Part shown: piece after piece, positions 1-5,485 of the stretch
Layout of the letters: each line of letters begins with the position of its first letter
How positions within the stretch are numbered: the first letter of the stretch is position 1
NCBI GenBank assembly: GCA_937952445.1
Contig: CALGAA010000266.1
Coordinates: forward strand, 1 to 6,190
DNA length: 6,190 bases
DNA from: an uncultured Bacteroidota bacterium
Lineage (GTDB): Bacteria > Bacteroidota > Bacteroidia > Chitinophagales > Saprospiraceae
Direction of reading: 5' to 3'
Translations under genes and position numbers: made by a program
Notes under the pieces: generated by a model
Databases searched by the model: none
What the model was told of the DNA's origin: nothing
The model's input: only the letters and a program-made list of their open reading frames with translations

Positions 1-31
1 GAGCGTTTTGGCCCCGGAGCTATTCATCGGG

Positions 32-67
32 CGTCTTCGCTGGAATAAATATTCACTGACGAAGACG
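32..67. repeat. Inverted repeat / stem-loop near left edge
   Basis: CGTCTTCG at 32-39 is perfectly complementary to CGAAGACG at 60-67, separated by 20 bases. Inside the loop GAAT (43-46) can pair with ATTC (51-54) across an AAAT loop, so the whole element can form an interrupted hairpin. No T-tract follows, so it is not a classical intrinsic terminator. It may mark the 3' end of a gene lying to the left, or be a by-product of the GACGAA repeats that follow. Confidence 0.5.
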
Positions 68-192
68 AATTAAAAATGACGAAAGGGGGGTCGGTGGTTC
101 GGTGGGAAAAGCTCCCGGCCTGGACAAATCCCAATCTCAATCGGCTGCCCGCAGAAAGCTGAAATCTACCCACTGAATCTACTCGCTGAGAA

Positions 193-229
193 CTGCCCCC
201 TGCCCGCTGTCTACTGTCTACTGTCTCTG
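193..229. repeat. Heptamer tandem repeat, CTGYCNN x5
   Basis: Five consecutive 7-bp units read CTGCCCC, CTGCCCG, CTGTCTA, CTGTCTA, CTGTCTC, followed by a partial TG. All five share CTGYC and differ in the last two bases. Heptameric short tandemly repeated repetitive (STRR) elements are known between genes in cyanobacteria; this run has the same architecture. It is in no plausible reading frame of a gene. Confidence 0.75.
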
Positions 230-328
230 AAAACTATTTATGATTTCCTTGTGATTATTGCCCTCCATCCCCTCGTCATATAGGCAAATGGATGGATCAA
301 ATATTCAATAATCTTAAAAACCAGGACT

Positions 329-955
329 ATGAAAAAGCAATGGATCATCACGACGATATGCATATTTTTGGGATGGATAACTTCTCATGCCCAAAGCAAT
401 GTACAATATGGATTGGGTGGTGGAATTGGGTTTTCCAATTTCAATTACTCCGCGCTTAACGACCTGCCGGTTTTCAATCACGATCCCATCGCTTCGTACA
501 ACATACACGGATACATCGGCATCCGCCCAACTGAGAAGTTTGGGTTGTCGTTTGAACCCGGATACAGCCGTCGTGGAGGTAAGGTCGGATTGCTGCCCGA
601 CGTGATACCGGTCGCAGCCTCCTGGAAAATGGAATACCTCCAACTCCCTGCACTGCTCGATTTCTACCTGAACGACCGCATCGTTGTCTCTTTAGGCCCC
701 GAATTGTCCTGGCGTGTCGATTCCAATGCCGATTACCTCGGATTGATCTCTGAGAATCTGGATAAGAAATTTTCCGCCGGGGTGATGGCTGGCCTTCACG
801 TCGCGGTACTGCCCAACATAGACCTTGGATTGCGGTATCACCGTGCACTCACTCCCGTAGCTACCCTCAATCTTCCGGAAATCGGAGGATTGCTGAAACC
901 AAAAGTGTCGATGCTTAATCAGAATTTTCAATTGGTGGCCCGATACAGATTCTGA
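329..955 (+). CDS. Outer-membrane beta-barrel protein (PorT-like)
   Basis: Predicted 208-residue secreted protein of the Bacteroidota outer-membrane beta-barrel type. The N-terminus (MKKQW, hydrophobic core about residues 6-18, then SHAQS) is a type I signal peptide with likely cleavage after Ala21. The mature part alternates short polar and hydrophobic stretches with Gly-rich turns (GLGGGIGFSNF near 28-38), contains repeated amphipathic segments such as KFGLSFEPGYSRRG and IDLGLRYHRAL, and ends in ...QLVARYRF, the terminal aromatic typical of barrel proteins recognised by BamA. The length fits an eight-stranded barrel. Such proteins sit in the outer membrane; their role is usually unknown, and I infer none here. 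The start is set by the signal peptide; AGGA at 323-326 is too close to the ATG to be a normal ribosome site. It is a single-gene unit ending at the terminator at 983-1024. Confidence 0.85.
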   Translation: MKKQWIITTICIFLGWITSHAQSNVQYGLGGGIGFSNFNYSALNDLPVFNHDPIASYNIHGYIGIRPTEKFGLSFEPGYSRRGGKVGLLPDVIPVAASWKMEYLQLPALLDFYLNDRIVVSLGPELSWRVDSNADYLGLISENLDKKFSAGVMAGLHVAVLPNIDLGLRYHRALTPVATLNLPEIGGLLKPKVSMLNQNFQLVARYRF

Positions 956-982
956 TTAGGGAATCAACAGATCATTATTACA

Positions 983-1024
983 GGCCATCCGGTTATCGAA
1001 CAGCGATGACCGGATGCCTTTTTT
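983..1024 (+). terminator. Intrinsic terminator of the beta-barrel gene
   Basis: The left arm 983-998 (GGCCATCCGGTTATCG) pairs with the right arm 1004-1018 (CGATGACCGGATGCC), with one bulged C and one G-U wobble, across the loop AACAG. Six T residues (1019-1024) follow directly. It lies 28 bp after the stop codon. There is no A-run on the other side, so it should act on the + strand only. Confidence 0.9.
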
Positions 1025-1084
1025 CATGCATTGAGGTGAATTTCAAAAAACAAAAGGATTTCATGGATATGGTTTCTCGCTAAT

Positions 1085-1365
1085 TTTCGCAGATTGTTTT
1101 CACGTTGATTTATGAGCTGCGTTCATCAGCGAAGGCTCCTATCAGTGTTGATCAGCGTGCCCCAATCTGCGCCCATCCGGGAGATCCACCATCTGCGCTC
1201 ATCTGCGAGAACCCTCCTAAGTTGATCTGCACGAACCAATCTGCGTTCATCTGCGAGACTTTTATCTTCGCTTATCTGCGAGAAACAATTTAGGTTGATC
1301 TGCGAGCCCAGATTTGCGTTCATCTCCGAGAACCATCCTGCGTTGATCTGCCAGACCCCCATCAA
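1085..1365. repeat. Degenerate ~24-bp intergenic repeat array, ~10 units
   Basis: About ten imperfect units of 20-28 bp are built on a core like ATCTGCGTTCATCTGCGAGA, itself a doubled ATCTGCG half-unit. Clear copies begin near 1165, 1191, 1239, 1264 and 1312; shorter half-units (GTTGATCTGC...) occur at 1220, 1294 and 1342. On the other strand the core reads as alternating CGCAGAT and GAACGCAGAT words. Similar 'CGCAGAT/AACGCAGAT' repeats occur between genes in various environmental bacteria, from memory. The array fills most of the gap between the convergent beta-barrel and permease genes. Open frames run through it (for example 1105-1293) but encode only low-complexity repeats such as ALICENPP/LICTNQS, so I treat it as non-coding. 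It is not a CRISPR: units abut and have no unique spacers. Confidence 0.8.
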
Positions 1366-1392
1366 GACCCCTCACCATGGTACGGCCTGAAA

Positions 1393-2016
1393 TTAATGGA
1401 AATGTATAAAAAAAGAGAGTATACCCGTAAGGATGAGGATCACCCCCGCGATGATTCCGGAACTGTGTTCGAGTTGATGCCAGTTCCGATTGAGTTTTTC
1501 CAGCCCGAGATAGACGACATATACCCACAGCAGCATTCCCACCAGTGTTACCGTAATATATAGCATCGACAGCGAAAGGACTGATGCCCAACCCTCTTGA
1601 CCTGCCAAAATGTACAAGGCTTCAATTTCAAGGCACGGGCTGAAAAACATGGCCAGAACGATTACTTTGATTTGTTGCCGGATGGTTTTTTGACCGTTTT
1701 TGGGTTGAATGTGAAAGTGGTGATGATGGTAATGCTGGTAAATGAAATATATCCCAAGACCGACTAGTAACGCCGGGCTAATCCAACTCGTCCATTCTTC
1801 AAATTCATGCGAAAGACGCAGACTAAGCGCGCTGATCAACAGCCCGATGAGGACCGTACTCAGGACGTGTGCTCCTCCTGCCAGTACCGTGACCCTGAGG
1901 GTTTGAGCCAGACTCCATTGCTGCTTACGGGAAAGGGTAACCAAAGGGATCCAGTGATTGGGAATTATGGCGTGTAATATGGAAAGGACCAGCCCACTGA
2001 GCATTATTGAAGTCAT
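1393..2016 (-). CDS. Six-TM RcnA/NiCoT/UreH-like metal permease
   Basis: 207-residue inner-membrane protein with six likely helices (about residues 3-26, 40-66, 74-93, 115-137, 145-172, 186-205). Three signs point to the LysE/RcnA/NiCoT/UreH permease group. The first helix holds HAIIPNH (15-21), matching the HX4DH nickel/cobalt signature except that Asp is replaced by Asn20. The loop after helix 3 is His-rich (His95 and 97-100, His102), as in RcnA exporters. Helix 4 has FFSPCLEIE (124-132), an SPC motif seen in this superfamily. His50 in helix 2 is another possible ligand. Transport of Ni, Co or another divalent metal is inferred; the direction cannot be told, and a sulfite-exporter-like (TauE) or unknown substrate remains possible. 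The gene is convergent with the beta-barrel gene and divergent from the oxidoreductase unit. No metal-responsive regulator or urease/hydrogenase gene is nearby. No terminator was found downstream. Confidence 0.65.
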   Translation of the reverse strand: MTSIMLSGLVLSILHAIIPNHWIPLVTLSRKQQWSLAQTLRVTVLAGGAHVLSTVLIGLLISALSLRLSHEFEEWTSWISPALLVGLGIYFIYQHYHHHHFHIQPKNGQKTIRQQIKVIVLAMFFSPCLEIEALYILAGQEGWASVLSLSMLYITVTLVGMLLWVYVVYLGLEKLNRNWHQLEHSSGIIAGVILILTGILSFFIHFH

Positions 2017-2096
2017 AGAACGTAAATGTATCAGAAAGTTCTTTTGTTCTCAGGATTTAGAATTTCTTTCATTATATTTAGACCTTTTCAATCACA

Positions 2097-2112
2097 TATC
2101 CTGATCGGGATA
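2097..2112. promoter_or_regulatory. Palindromic operator candidate in divergent gap
   Basis: TATCC (2097-2101) and GGATA (2108-2112) are inverted copies around TGATCG, giving a near-perfect 16-bp palindrome centred on GATC. It lies between the divergent permease and oxidoreductase genes and just downstream of the candidate permease -7 element, a position suited to a repressor site. No regulator gene is in the window, so the role is inference; it could equally be a small RNA hairpin in the permease leader. Confidence 0.3.
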
Positions 2113-2125
2113 GGTCTGACAGAAA

Positions 2126-2133
2126 CAAATTTA
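2126..2133 (-). promoter_or_regulatory. Candidate -7 element for the permease gene
   Basis: On the minus strand this reads TAAATTTG, a full match to the Bacteroidota -7 consensus TAnnTTTG, about 110 bp ahead of the permease start. No TTTG-type -33 element is found at the usual 17-21 bp; the nearest TTTG is about 32 bp upstream. It would give a leader of roughly 100 nt. Confidence 0.3.
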
Positions 2134-2224
2134 CGGTTTTGCATTGGTTGTTGCATTAAAATTTCCAAAGCGGAATACAAATAAGTCCTTGCGTCGGTCC
2201 AGATTTAAATCGAAAGAAAGGGAT

Positions 2225-2248
2225 ATGAAAAAATTTTTATCAATATGA
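2225..2248 (+). CDS. Possible 7-codon leader ORF (MKKFLSI)
   Basis: ATG at 2225 opens a seven-codon frame, MKKFLSI, whose stop TGA (2246-2248) overlaps the oxidoreductase start ATG (2245-2247) as ATGA. This arrangement allows translational coupling: a ribosome ending on the leader would be placed on the real start. An AAAGGG stretch at 2217-2222 is only two bases from the leader ATG and 22 from the main ATG, so neither has an ideal Shine-Dalgarno spacing. The overlap could be chance in AT-rich sequence. Confidence 0.2.
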   Translation: MKKFLSI

Positions 2249-3402
2249 GTCGAAAAATACGAATGGGTATGGTGGGTGGCGGACCCGGTGCATTTATAGG
2301 AGAAGTGCACAGAATGGCTGCCCGGCTGGATGGACAGATCGAACTGGTTTGCGGATCGTTTAGTTCGGATCCGGAAAAATCCAAAATTACAGGACGTGAT
2401 CTGTTTCTGCCCGAAAACAGGGTGTATGACACCTTCCAGCAGATGATCGAAGAGGAGAAAAAATTACCGGAAGGGGAACGGATGGATTGCATCAGCATCG
2501 TAACACCCAATCACCTGCATTTCCTTCCTGCCAAACTGGCATTGGAACATGGTTTCCACGTCATTTGCGATAAACCCATGACCCGCACCCTGGACGAAGC
2601 GATCGAATTGGAAAAGTTGGTGGAATCGACGGGATTGATATTTGCCCTCACCCATACCTATACAGGATATCCAATGGTGAAGCAAGCGCGGGATATGGTC
2701 AAAAACGGCGATATCGGTCAGGTGCGGAAAATATACGTCGAATATCCTCAGGGGTGGATGACCGAAAAAATTGAAGAGGCCGATTCCAAGCAGGCCAGCT
2801 GGCGAGTTGATCCAGCCAAATCGGGCATTGCCGGGGCGATGGGAGATATTGGAACCCACGCCGAAAACCTCGCCGAATACATCACCGGACAAAAAATCAG
2901 TGAAATGTGCGCTGATCTCGATACGGTCGTCGATGGCCGCGTACTCGATGACGATGGAAGCGTCCTGCTCCGGTTTGACGGAGGTGCAACAGGTACCTTG
3001 ACTGCCAGCCAGGTTGCTGCTGGTGAGGAAAATAGCCTGGCTATTCGCGTGTATGGGACCAAGGCAGGTCTGGAATGGCATCAAATGGAACCCAATACCC
3101 TATATGTAAAATGGTTGTCCAAACCCATGGAGGTTTATCGCACCGGAGTGGGGGACCTGTACGAAAGTGCAACTGCACACACGCGCATCCCGGCAGGACA
3201 TCCGGAAGGTTATCTGGAAGCCTTTGGCAATCTGTATCGAAATTTTGCCAAGTGCATCCAGGCCCGTTTGGCTGGCCAGGAACCGGATCCACAACACCTG
3301 GATTTTCCGACTGTCTCGGATGGTGTTCGTGGGCTGAGGTTTTTGTACAAAGTCGTGGAATCCGGAAAAACCGATCAAAAATGGATTCCGTTTGAAGATT
3401 AG
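2245..3402 (+). CDS. Gfo/Idh/MocA-family NAD(P)-dependent oxidoreductase
   Basis: 385-residue cytoplasmic protein of normal family length. Residues 1-130 form the Rossmann domain: strand plus Gly-rich turn MGMVGGGPGAFIG (7-19), TPNHLH (87-92) and CDKP (108-111), where the usual family E-K-P is D-K-P with Lys110 as the conserved catalytic lysine. The C-terminal alpha/beta domain has MGDIGTHAENL (199-209), which supplies Asp201 and His205, the family's catalytic Asp/His pair. Members oxidise or reduce a hydroxyl/keto group on sugars, polyols or their derivatives; the substrate here is unknown. The N-terminal style (GAFIG.VHR.AARLDG) matches, from memory, a subfamily that travels with the TIM-barrel protein encoded 37 bp downstream in rhizobia and other phyla. 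The two are almost certainly co-transcribed. The start is set by the Rossmann strand beginning at residue 4. An inositol-dehydrogenase or 3-keto-sugar role is possible but not shown. Confidence 0.9.
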   Translation: MSRKIRMGMVGGGPGAFIGEVHRMAARLDGQIELVCGSFSSDPEKSKITGRDLFLPENRVYDTFQQMIEEEKKLPEGERMDCISIVTPNHLHFLPAKLALEHGFHVICDKPMTRTLDEAIELEKLVESTGLIFALTHTYTGYPMVKQARDMVKNGDIGQVRKIYVEYPQGWMTEKIEEADSKQASWRVDPAKSGIAGAMGDIGTHAENLAEYITGQKISEMCADLDTVVDGRVLDDDGSVLLRFDGGATGTLTASQVAAGEENSLAIRVYGTKAGLEWHQMEPNTLYVKWLSKPMEVYRTGVGDLYESATAHTRIPAGHPEGYLEAFGNLYRNFAKCIQARLAGQEPDPQHLDFPTVSDGVRGLRFLYKVVESGKTDQKWIPFED

Positions 3403-3439
3403 AATGAATTGATTTTAGAAATTTAAAAAACAATCTATA

Positions 3440-4492
3440 ATGAAAAATATTAAGGGACCTGCGATCTTTTTGGCGCAGTTTGCATCCGACGAAGCCCCAT
3501 TCAACTCCTTTGAGTCTATCTGCGGATGGGCGGCATCTCTGGGATATAAAGGGGTTCAATTACCTACTTTTGTCACCAGCTTTATCGATTTGGAAAAAGC
3601 GGCGACGAGCAAAGATTACTGTGATGAACTGAAAGGCGTGGCCGAAGAACAAGGCGTCGTGATCACCGAATTGTCTACACATTTACAAGGGCAATTGGTG
3701 GCCGTTCATCCAGCCTACGACCAGTTGTTTGATGCCTTTGCCCCGGCCGAATTGCACGGGAATCCGAAGGGTCGGACCGAGTGGGCGATTCAACAGTTAA
3801 AATGGGCAGCAGCAGCTAGCCGAAATCTCGGTTTGGATGCGCACGGTACTTTTTCCGGTGCCCTCATCTGGCAAACCGTGTATCCGTGGCCTCAGCGTCC
3901 GCAGGGTTTGGTGGACACGGCGTTCAATGAATTGGCCAAACGCTGGAAACCTATTTTGGATGTTTTCGATGAGCACGGAGTGGACGTGTGTTACGAACTG
4001 CATCCCGGAGAGGATTTGCACGATGGACTTACTTTCGAACGATTCGTGGAAGCCGTTGATGGTCATCCACGGGCAAATATTCTGTACGATCCCTCTCATT
4101 TCATTCTGCAGCAGTTAAAATATTTGGATTTTATCGACATTTATCATGAGCGCATCCGAATGTTTCACGCGAAAGATGCCGAATTCAACCCCACGGGTAA
4201 AGCCGGGGTATACGGCGGTTATGCCGGATGGGTGGAGCGTCCCGGAAGATTCCGTTCTTTGGGAGATGGCCAGGTAGATTTTAAAGGTGTATTCACCAAA
4301 TTGTCTCAATACGGCTATGGTGGCTGGGCGGTATTGGAGTGGGAAGATTGCATCAAATCTGCAGAACAAGGAGCGGCAGAGGGTGCTCCATTTATCGCAG
4401 AACACATCATCGAGGTAACCGAAAAGGCATTCGATGATTTCGCTGGTGTAAAACCCGATGAGGAATTCAACCGGAAATTGATCGGGTTATAG
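3440..4492 (+). CDS. Sugar phosphate isomerase/epimerase-like TIM barrel
   Basis: 350-residue cytoplasmic protein of the xylose isomerase-like (AP endonuclease 2) TIM-barrel superfamily. Visible metal and active-site segments, in order: VITELSTHLQG (74-84), CYELHPGED (184-192) with Glu186 and His188, LYDPSH (215-220) with Asp217 and His220, MFHAKD (241-246) with His243, and AVLEWED (297-303) with Glu300. Glu186, Asp217, His243 and Glu300 are placed as in the divalent-metal site of the superfamily. It is longer than the usual 270-300 residues, with extra sequence around 85-115 and 247-275. Members isomerise, epimerise or dehydrate sugars and keto-inositols. It follows the Gfo/Idh/MocA gene by 37 bp, so it likely handles the keto product of that enzyme; this is inference. 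The start ATG follows an A-rich leader and fits the first barrel strand. An IolE- or IolI-type activity cannot be excluded. Confidence 0.87.
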   Translation: MKNIKGPAIFLAQFASDEAPFNSFESICGWAASLGYKGVQLPTFVTSFIDLEKAATSKDYCDELKGVAEEQGVVITELSTHLQGQLVAVHPAYDQLFDAFAPAELHGNPKGRTEWAIQQLKWAAAASRNLGLDAHGTFSGALIWQTVYPWPQRPQGLVDTAFNELAKRWKPILDVFDEHGVDVCYELHPGEDLHDGLTFERFVEAVDGHPRANILYDPSHFILQQLKYLDFIDIYHERIRMFHAKDAEFNPTGKAGVYGGYAGWVERPGRFRSLGDGQVDFKGVFTKLSQYGYGGWAVLEWEDCIKSAEQGAAEGAPFIAEHIIEVTEKAFDDFAGVKPDEEFNRKLIGL

Positions 4493-4506
4493 GATACTAC
4501 TTTTTG
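4478..4506 (+). promoter_or_regulatory. Candidate promoter ahead of the structured RNA
   Basis: TTG (4478-4480), 17 bp, then TACTTTTTG (4498-4506), close to the Bacteroidota TTG/TAnnTTTG pattern but with one extra T in the -7 element. The TTG lies within the last codons of the isomerase gene. If used, transcription would begin about 4512 and produce an RNA of about 210 nt ending at the terminator at 4686-4723. Confidence 0.3.
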
Positions 4507-4511
4507 TGGAA

Positions 4512-4723
4512 TGTAGAGCAGAAGCTTGAAAGGAGATCCTTGATCGCCCGAAAAATTGCAGGACGGTTGATCATACCAAAATTGGGCGAACAAGTTCACA
4601 TCTCCACTTGTTGTAAATACTAGAATGAAGCGTAGATAAAGTCGTAAGGATTTATAAAAATCCGAATAGATAAAGCTTCCTAACCGCCTGATGGTCCGAT
4701 CTGGATCATCAGGCATTTTTTTT
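4512..4723 (+). ncRNA. Candidate structured small RNA or 3' UTR
   Basis: This stretch between the isomerase and lipoprotein genes has no open frame worth calling but many self-complementary segments. GAAGCTT (4521-4527) pairs with AAGCTTC (4673-4679), closing a 145-nt domain. Inside it lie AAGG/CCTT (4530-4533 with 4538-4541), CGCCC/GGGCG (4545-4549 with 4584-4588), immediately followed by AACAAGT/ACTTGTT (4589-4595 with 4606-4612), and GGATTT/AAATCC (4648-4653 with 4658-4663). A strong terminator follows at 4686-4714 plus eight T. I do not recognise a known RNA family (not tRNA, tmRNA, SRP or RNase P by their signature words). It may be a structured tail of the two-gene mRNA, or a separate small RNA from the promoter candidate at 4478-4506. 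Pairing was judged by eye only. Confidence 0.3.
4686..4723 (+). terminator. Strong intrinsic terminator
   Basis: A 12-bp stem pairs GCCTGATGGTCC (4686-4697) with GGATCATCAGGC (4703-4714), with one G-U wobble and a GATCT loop, followed by A and eight T (4716-4723). It lies 193 bp beyond the isomerase stop, unusually far, which leaves room for the structured RNA described for this gap. Confidence 0.92.
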
Positions 4724-4783
4724 GAGGTAGAAGATGCAAGAACTGGGATACGGCGATATTCTTCACTGCAGGCAATTGATTTT

Positions 4784-4791
4784 TACTTTTG
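4784..4791 (+). promoter_or_regulatory. Candidate -7 element for the lipoprotein gene
   Basis: TACTTTTG is an exact match to TAnnTTTG and lies 77 bp ahead of the first lipoprotein ATG, just after the preceding terminator. A weak TTCTTC at about 4759-4764 sits near the -33 distance. The leader also contains a small CCGTA/TACGG hairpin around 4827-4845. Confidence 0.4.
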
Positions 4792-4868
4792 ATATTTGGT
4801 GGGATGTGAAAATAAAATCGATAACCCCGTACATACTTTATACGGATCGAAAAAAGTTATAGAACGAA

Positions 4869-5225
4869 ATGGCAATTGTAATTCAAATGGTGAGATCGAT
4901 CAAGAATAAAGCGTTTTGGGTGTTCGCAGTAGCTATCGTATTGCTCGTTGCGTGTGAAGAAGACCCTCTTTTGACTGGTGAGGAAGTGTCGTACGTGGCT
5001 GATATCCAACCCCTGATCAATCAGAACTGCACAGGATCGGGTTGCCACGGTGCTGGTTCCGTTCAATTTGAACTGATTACCTACAATCAAGTCAAATTGA
5101 AAGCAGCCGATATACGTCAGTTGATATGGTTCGAACGGGATATGCCCCATTATACGGTTTCCCTCTCTGAATCGGACCGTGAAAAATTCAAAGACTGGGT
5201 CGATGATGGTGCACCCAATAATTAA
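4869..5225 (+). CDS. Small lipoprotein with one CX4CH haem motif
   Basis: 118-residue predicted lipoprotein. A hydrophobic segment (about 15-28) ends in the lipobox LVAC (26-29), so Cys29 would be lipidated and the protein anchored to a membrane facing the periplasm or outside. The mature part begins EEDPLL and carries CTGSGCHG (54-61): a CX4CH motif, one residue longer than the normal CXXCH of cytochrome c. Met92 in ERDMPHY is a candidate second axial ligand, followed by LSESDREKFKDWVDDGAPNN, the ending common to small cytochrome-c-like domains of Bacteroidota and planctomycetes (pattern MP...LS..E...WV..GA). It probably binds one haem and carries electrons, but an unhaemed relative is possible. 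The start is uncertain: Met7 (ATG at 4887) gives a more usual signal peptide, MVRSIKNK plus hydrophobic core, than Met1. It stands alone, with terminators or gaps on both sides and no oxidase neighbour. Confidence 0.75.
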   Translation: MAIVIQMVRSIKNKAFWVFAVAIVLLVACEEDPLLTGEEVSYVADIQPLINQNCTGSGCHGAGSVQFELITYNQVKLKAADIRQLIWFERDMPHYTVSLSESDREKFKDWVDDGAPNN

Positions 5226-5388
5226 GGGATTTATAGTGGACTTGTCCCCAAATTCGGGATACATCTGACGGTTTCTTTTTCGCACTATCTTCATCCTCAA
5301 AGTAACATATGACCATGCGGATCCAAACCGACAAAGGTGATAACCGTTTTTAAAATAGCCACTGACGCCAAATTACCCTTTATCACAT

Positions 5389-5419
5389 TCTGTTTTTTCT
5401 AGCCTGATTTTTATATTTA
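5389..5419 (+). promoter_or_regulatory. Candidate promoter of the cupin gene
   Basis: TCTG (5389-5392), 19 bp, then TATATTTA (5412-5419), each one base from the Bacteroidota TTTG and TAnnTTTG elements and at normal spacing. Transcription would begin near 5426, right at the GC hairpin at 5427-5444, about 60 nt ahead of the cupin ATG. Confidence 0.4.
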
Positions 5420-5426
5420 CGGTATA

Positions 5427-5444
5427 GGTGCGTTCTTCCGCACC
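5427..5444 (+). promoter_or_regulatory. GC hairpin at the 5' end of the cupin mRNA
   Basis: GGTGCG (5427-5432) pairs perfectly with CGCACC (5439-5444) across TTCTTC. It stands out in an AT-rich leader and would lie at the very 5' end of the transcript if the promoter at 5389-5419 is used, where such stems often stabilise mRNA. A CA-rich run (ACCCACACCCACA) follows. It ends 41 bp before the ATG, so it would not mask the start codon. Confidence 0.4.
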
Positions 5445-5485
5445 CACACCCACATTTCTGTGTTTAATCTCTAAATCTCCCGCCA

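Larger units (their letters stand above)
1..328. other. Non-coding, repeat-rich intergenic stretch
   Basis: No convincing gene lies here. Two forward frames are open from the left edge: one stops with TAA at 46-48 (reads ...GPGAIHRASSLE) and one with TAA at 71-73 (reads ...WNKYSLTKTN). Either could be the last residues of an upstream gene, but they are too short to judge. The rest is a mosaic of short direct repeats: GACGAA at 58-63, 64-69 and 78-83; an 8-bp tandem TCGGTGGT/TCGGTGGG at 91-106; a pair of CTGAA(A)TCTAC copies at 159-184; and the heptamer run at 193-229. The last 90 bases before 329 are AT-richer and should hold the promoter of the next gene, but I could not find a convincing TTTG/TAnnTTTG pair. 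Confidence 0.6.

Noticed and set aside
1..73. 3' end of an upstream gene at the left edge
   Set aside because: All forward frames are open at the edge for only 15-23 codons, so the right one cannot be chosen.
1105..1293. Open frame of 62 codons on the + strand through the repeat array
   Set aside because: It starts with TTG, encodes only repeat-derived low-complexity peptide, and lies wholly in the degenerate array.
1085..1365. CRISPR array
   Set aside because: Repeat units are degenerate, abut each other, vary in length and have no unique spacers; no cas gene is present.
1126..1591. Minus-strand open frames across the repeat array and the end of the permease gene
   Set aside because: They read the repeat in another frame (LADERR/LADQ words) and overlap the well-supported permease gene.
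2138..2164. Promoter for the oxidoreductase operon (TTTG at 2138, TAAAATTT at 2157)
   Set aside because: Spacing is 15 bp and the -7 element deviates at two positions; too weak to call.
2464..3084. Long minus-strand open frame inside the oxidoreductase gene
   Set aside because: The sense frame carries all Gfo/Idh/MocA motifs; the antisense frame has no recognisable domain and is a shadow.
5240..5265. Terminator after the lipoprotein gene (TGTCCC/GGGATACA)
   Set aside because: Only about six pairs including a wobble, and no T-tract directly after it.
4857..5300. Minus-strand open frame of 147 codons over the lipoprotein gene
   Set aside because: The sense frame has a signal peptide, lipobox and haem motif; the antisense product has none of these and no domain I recognise.
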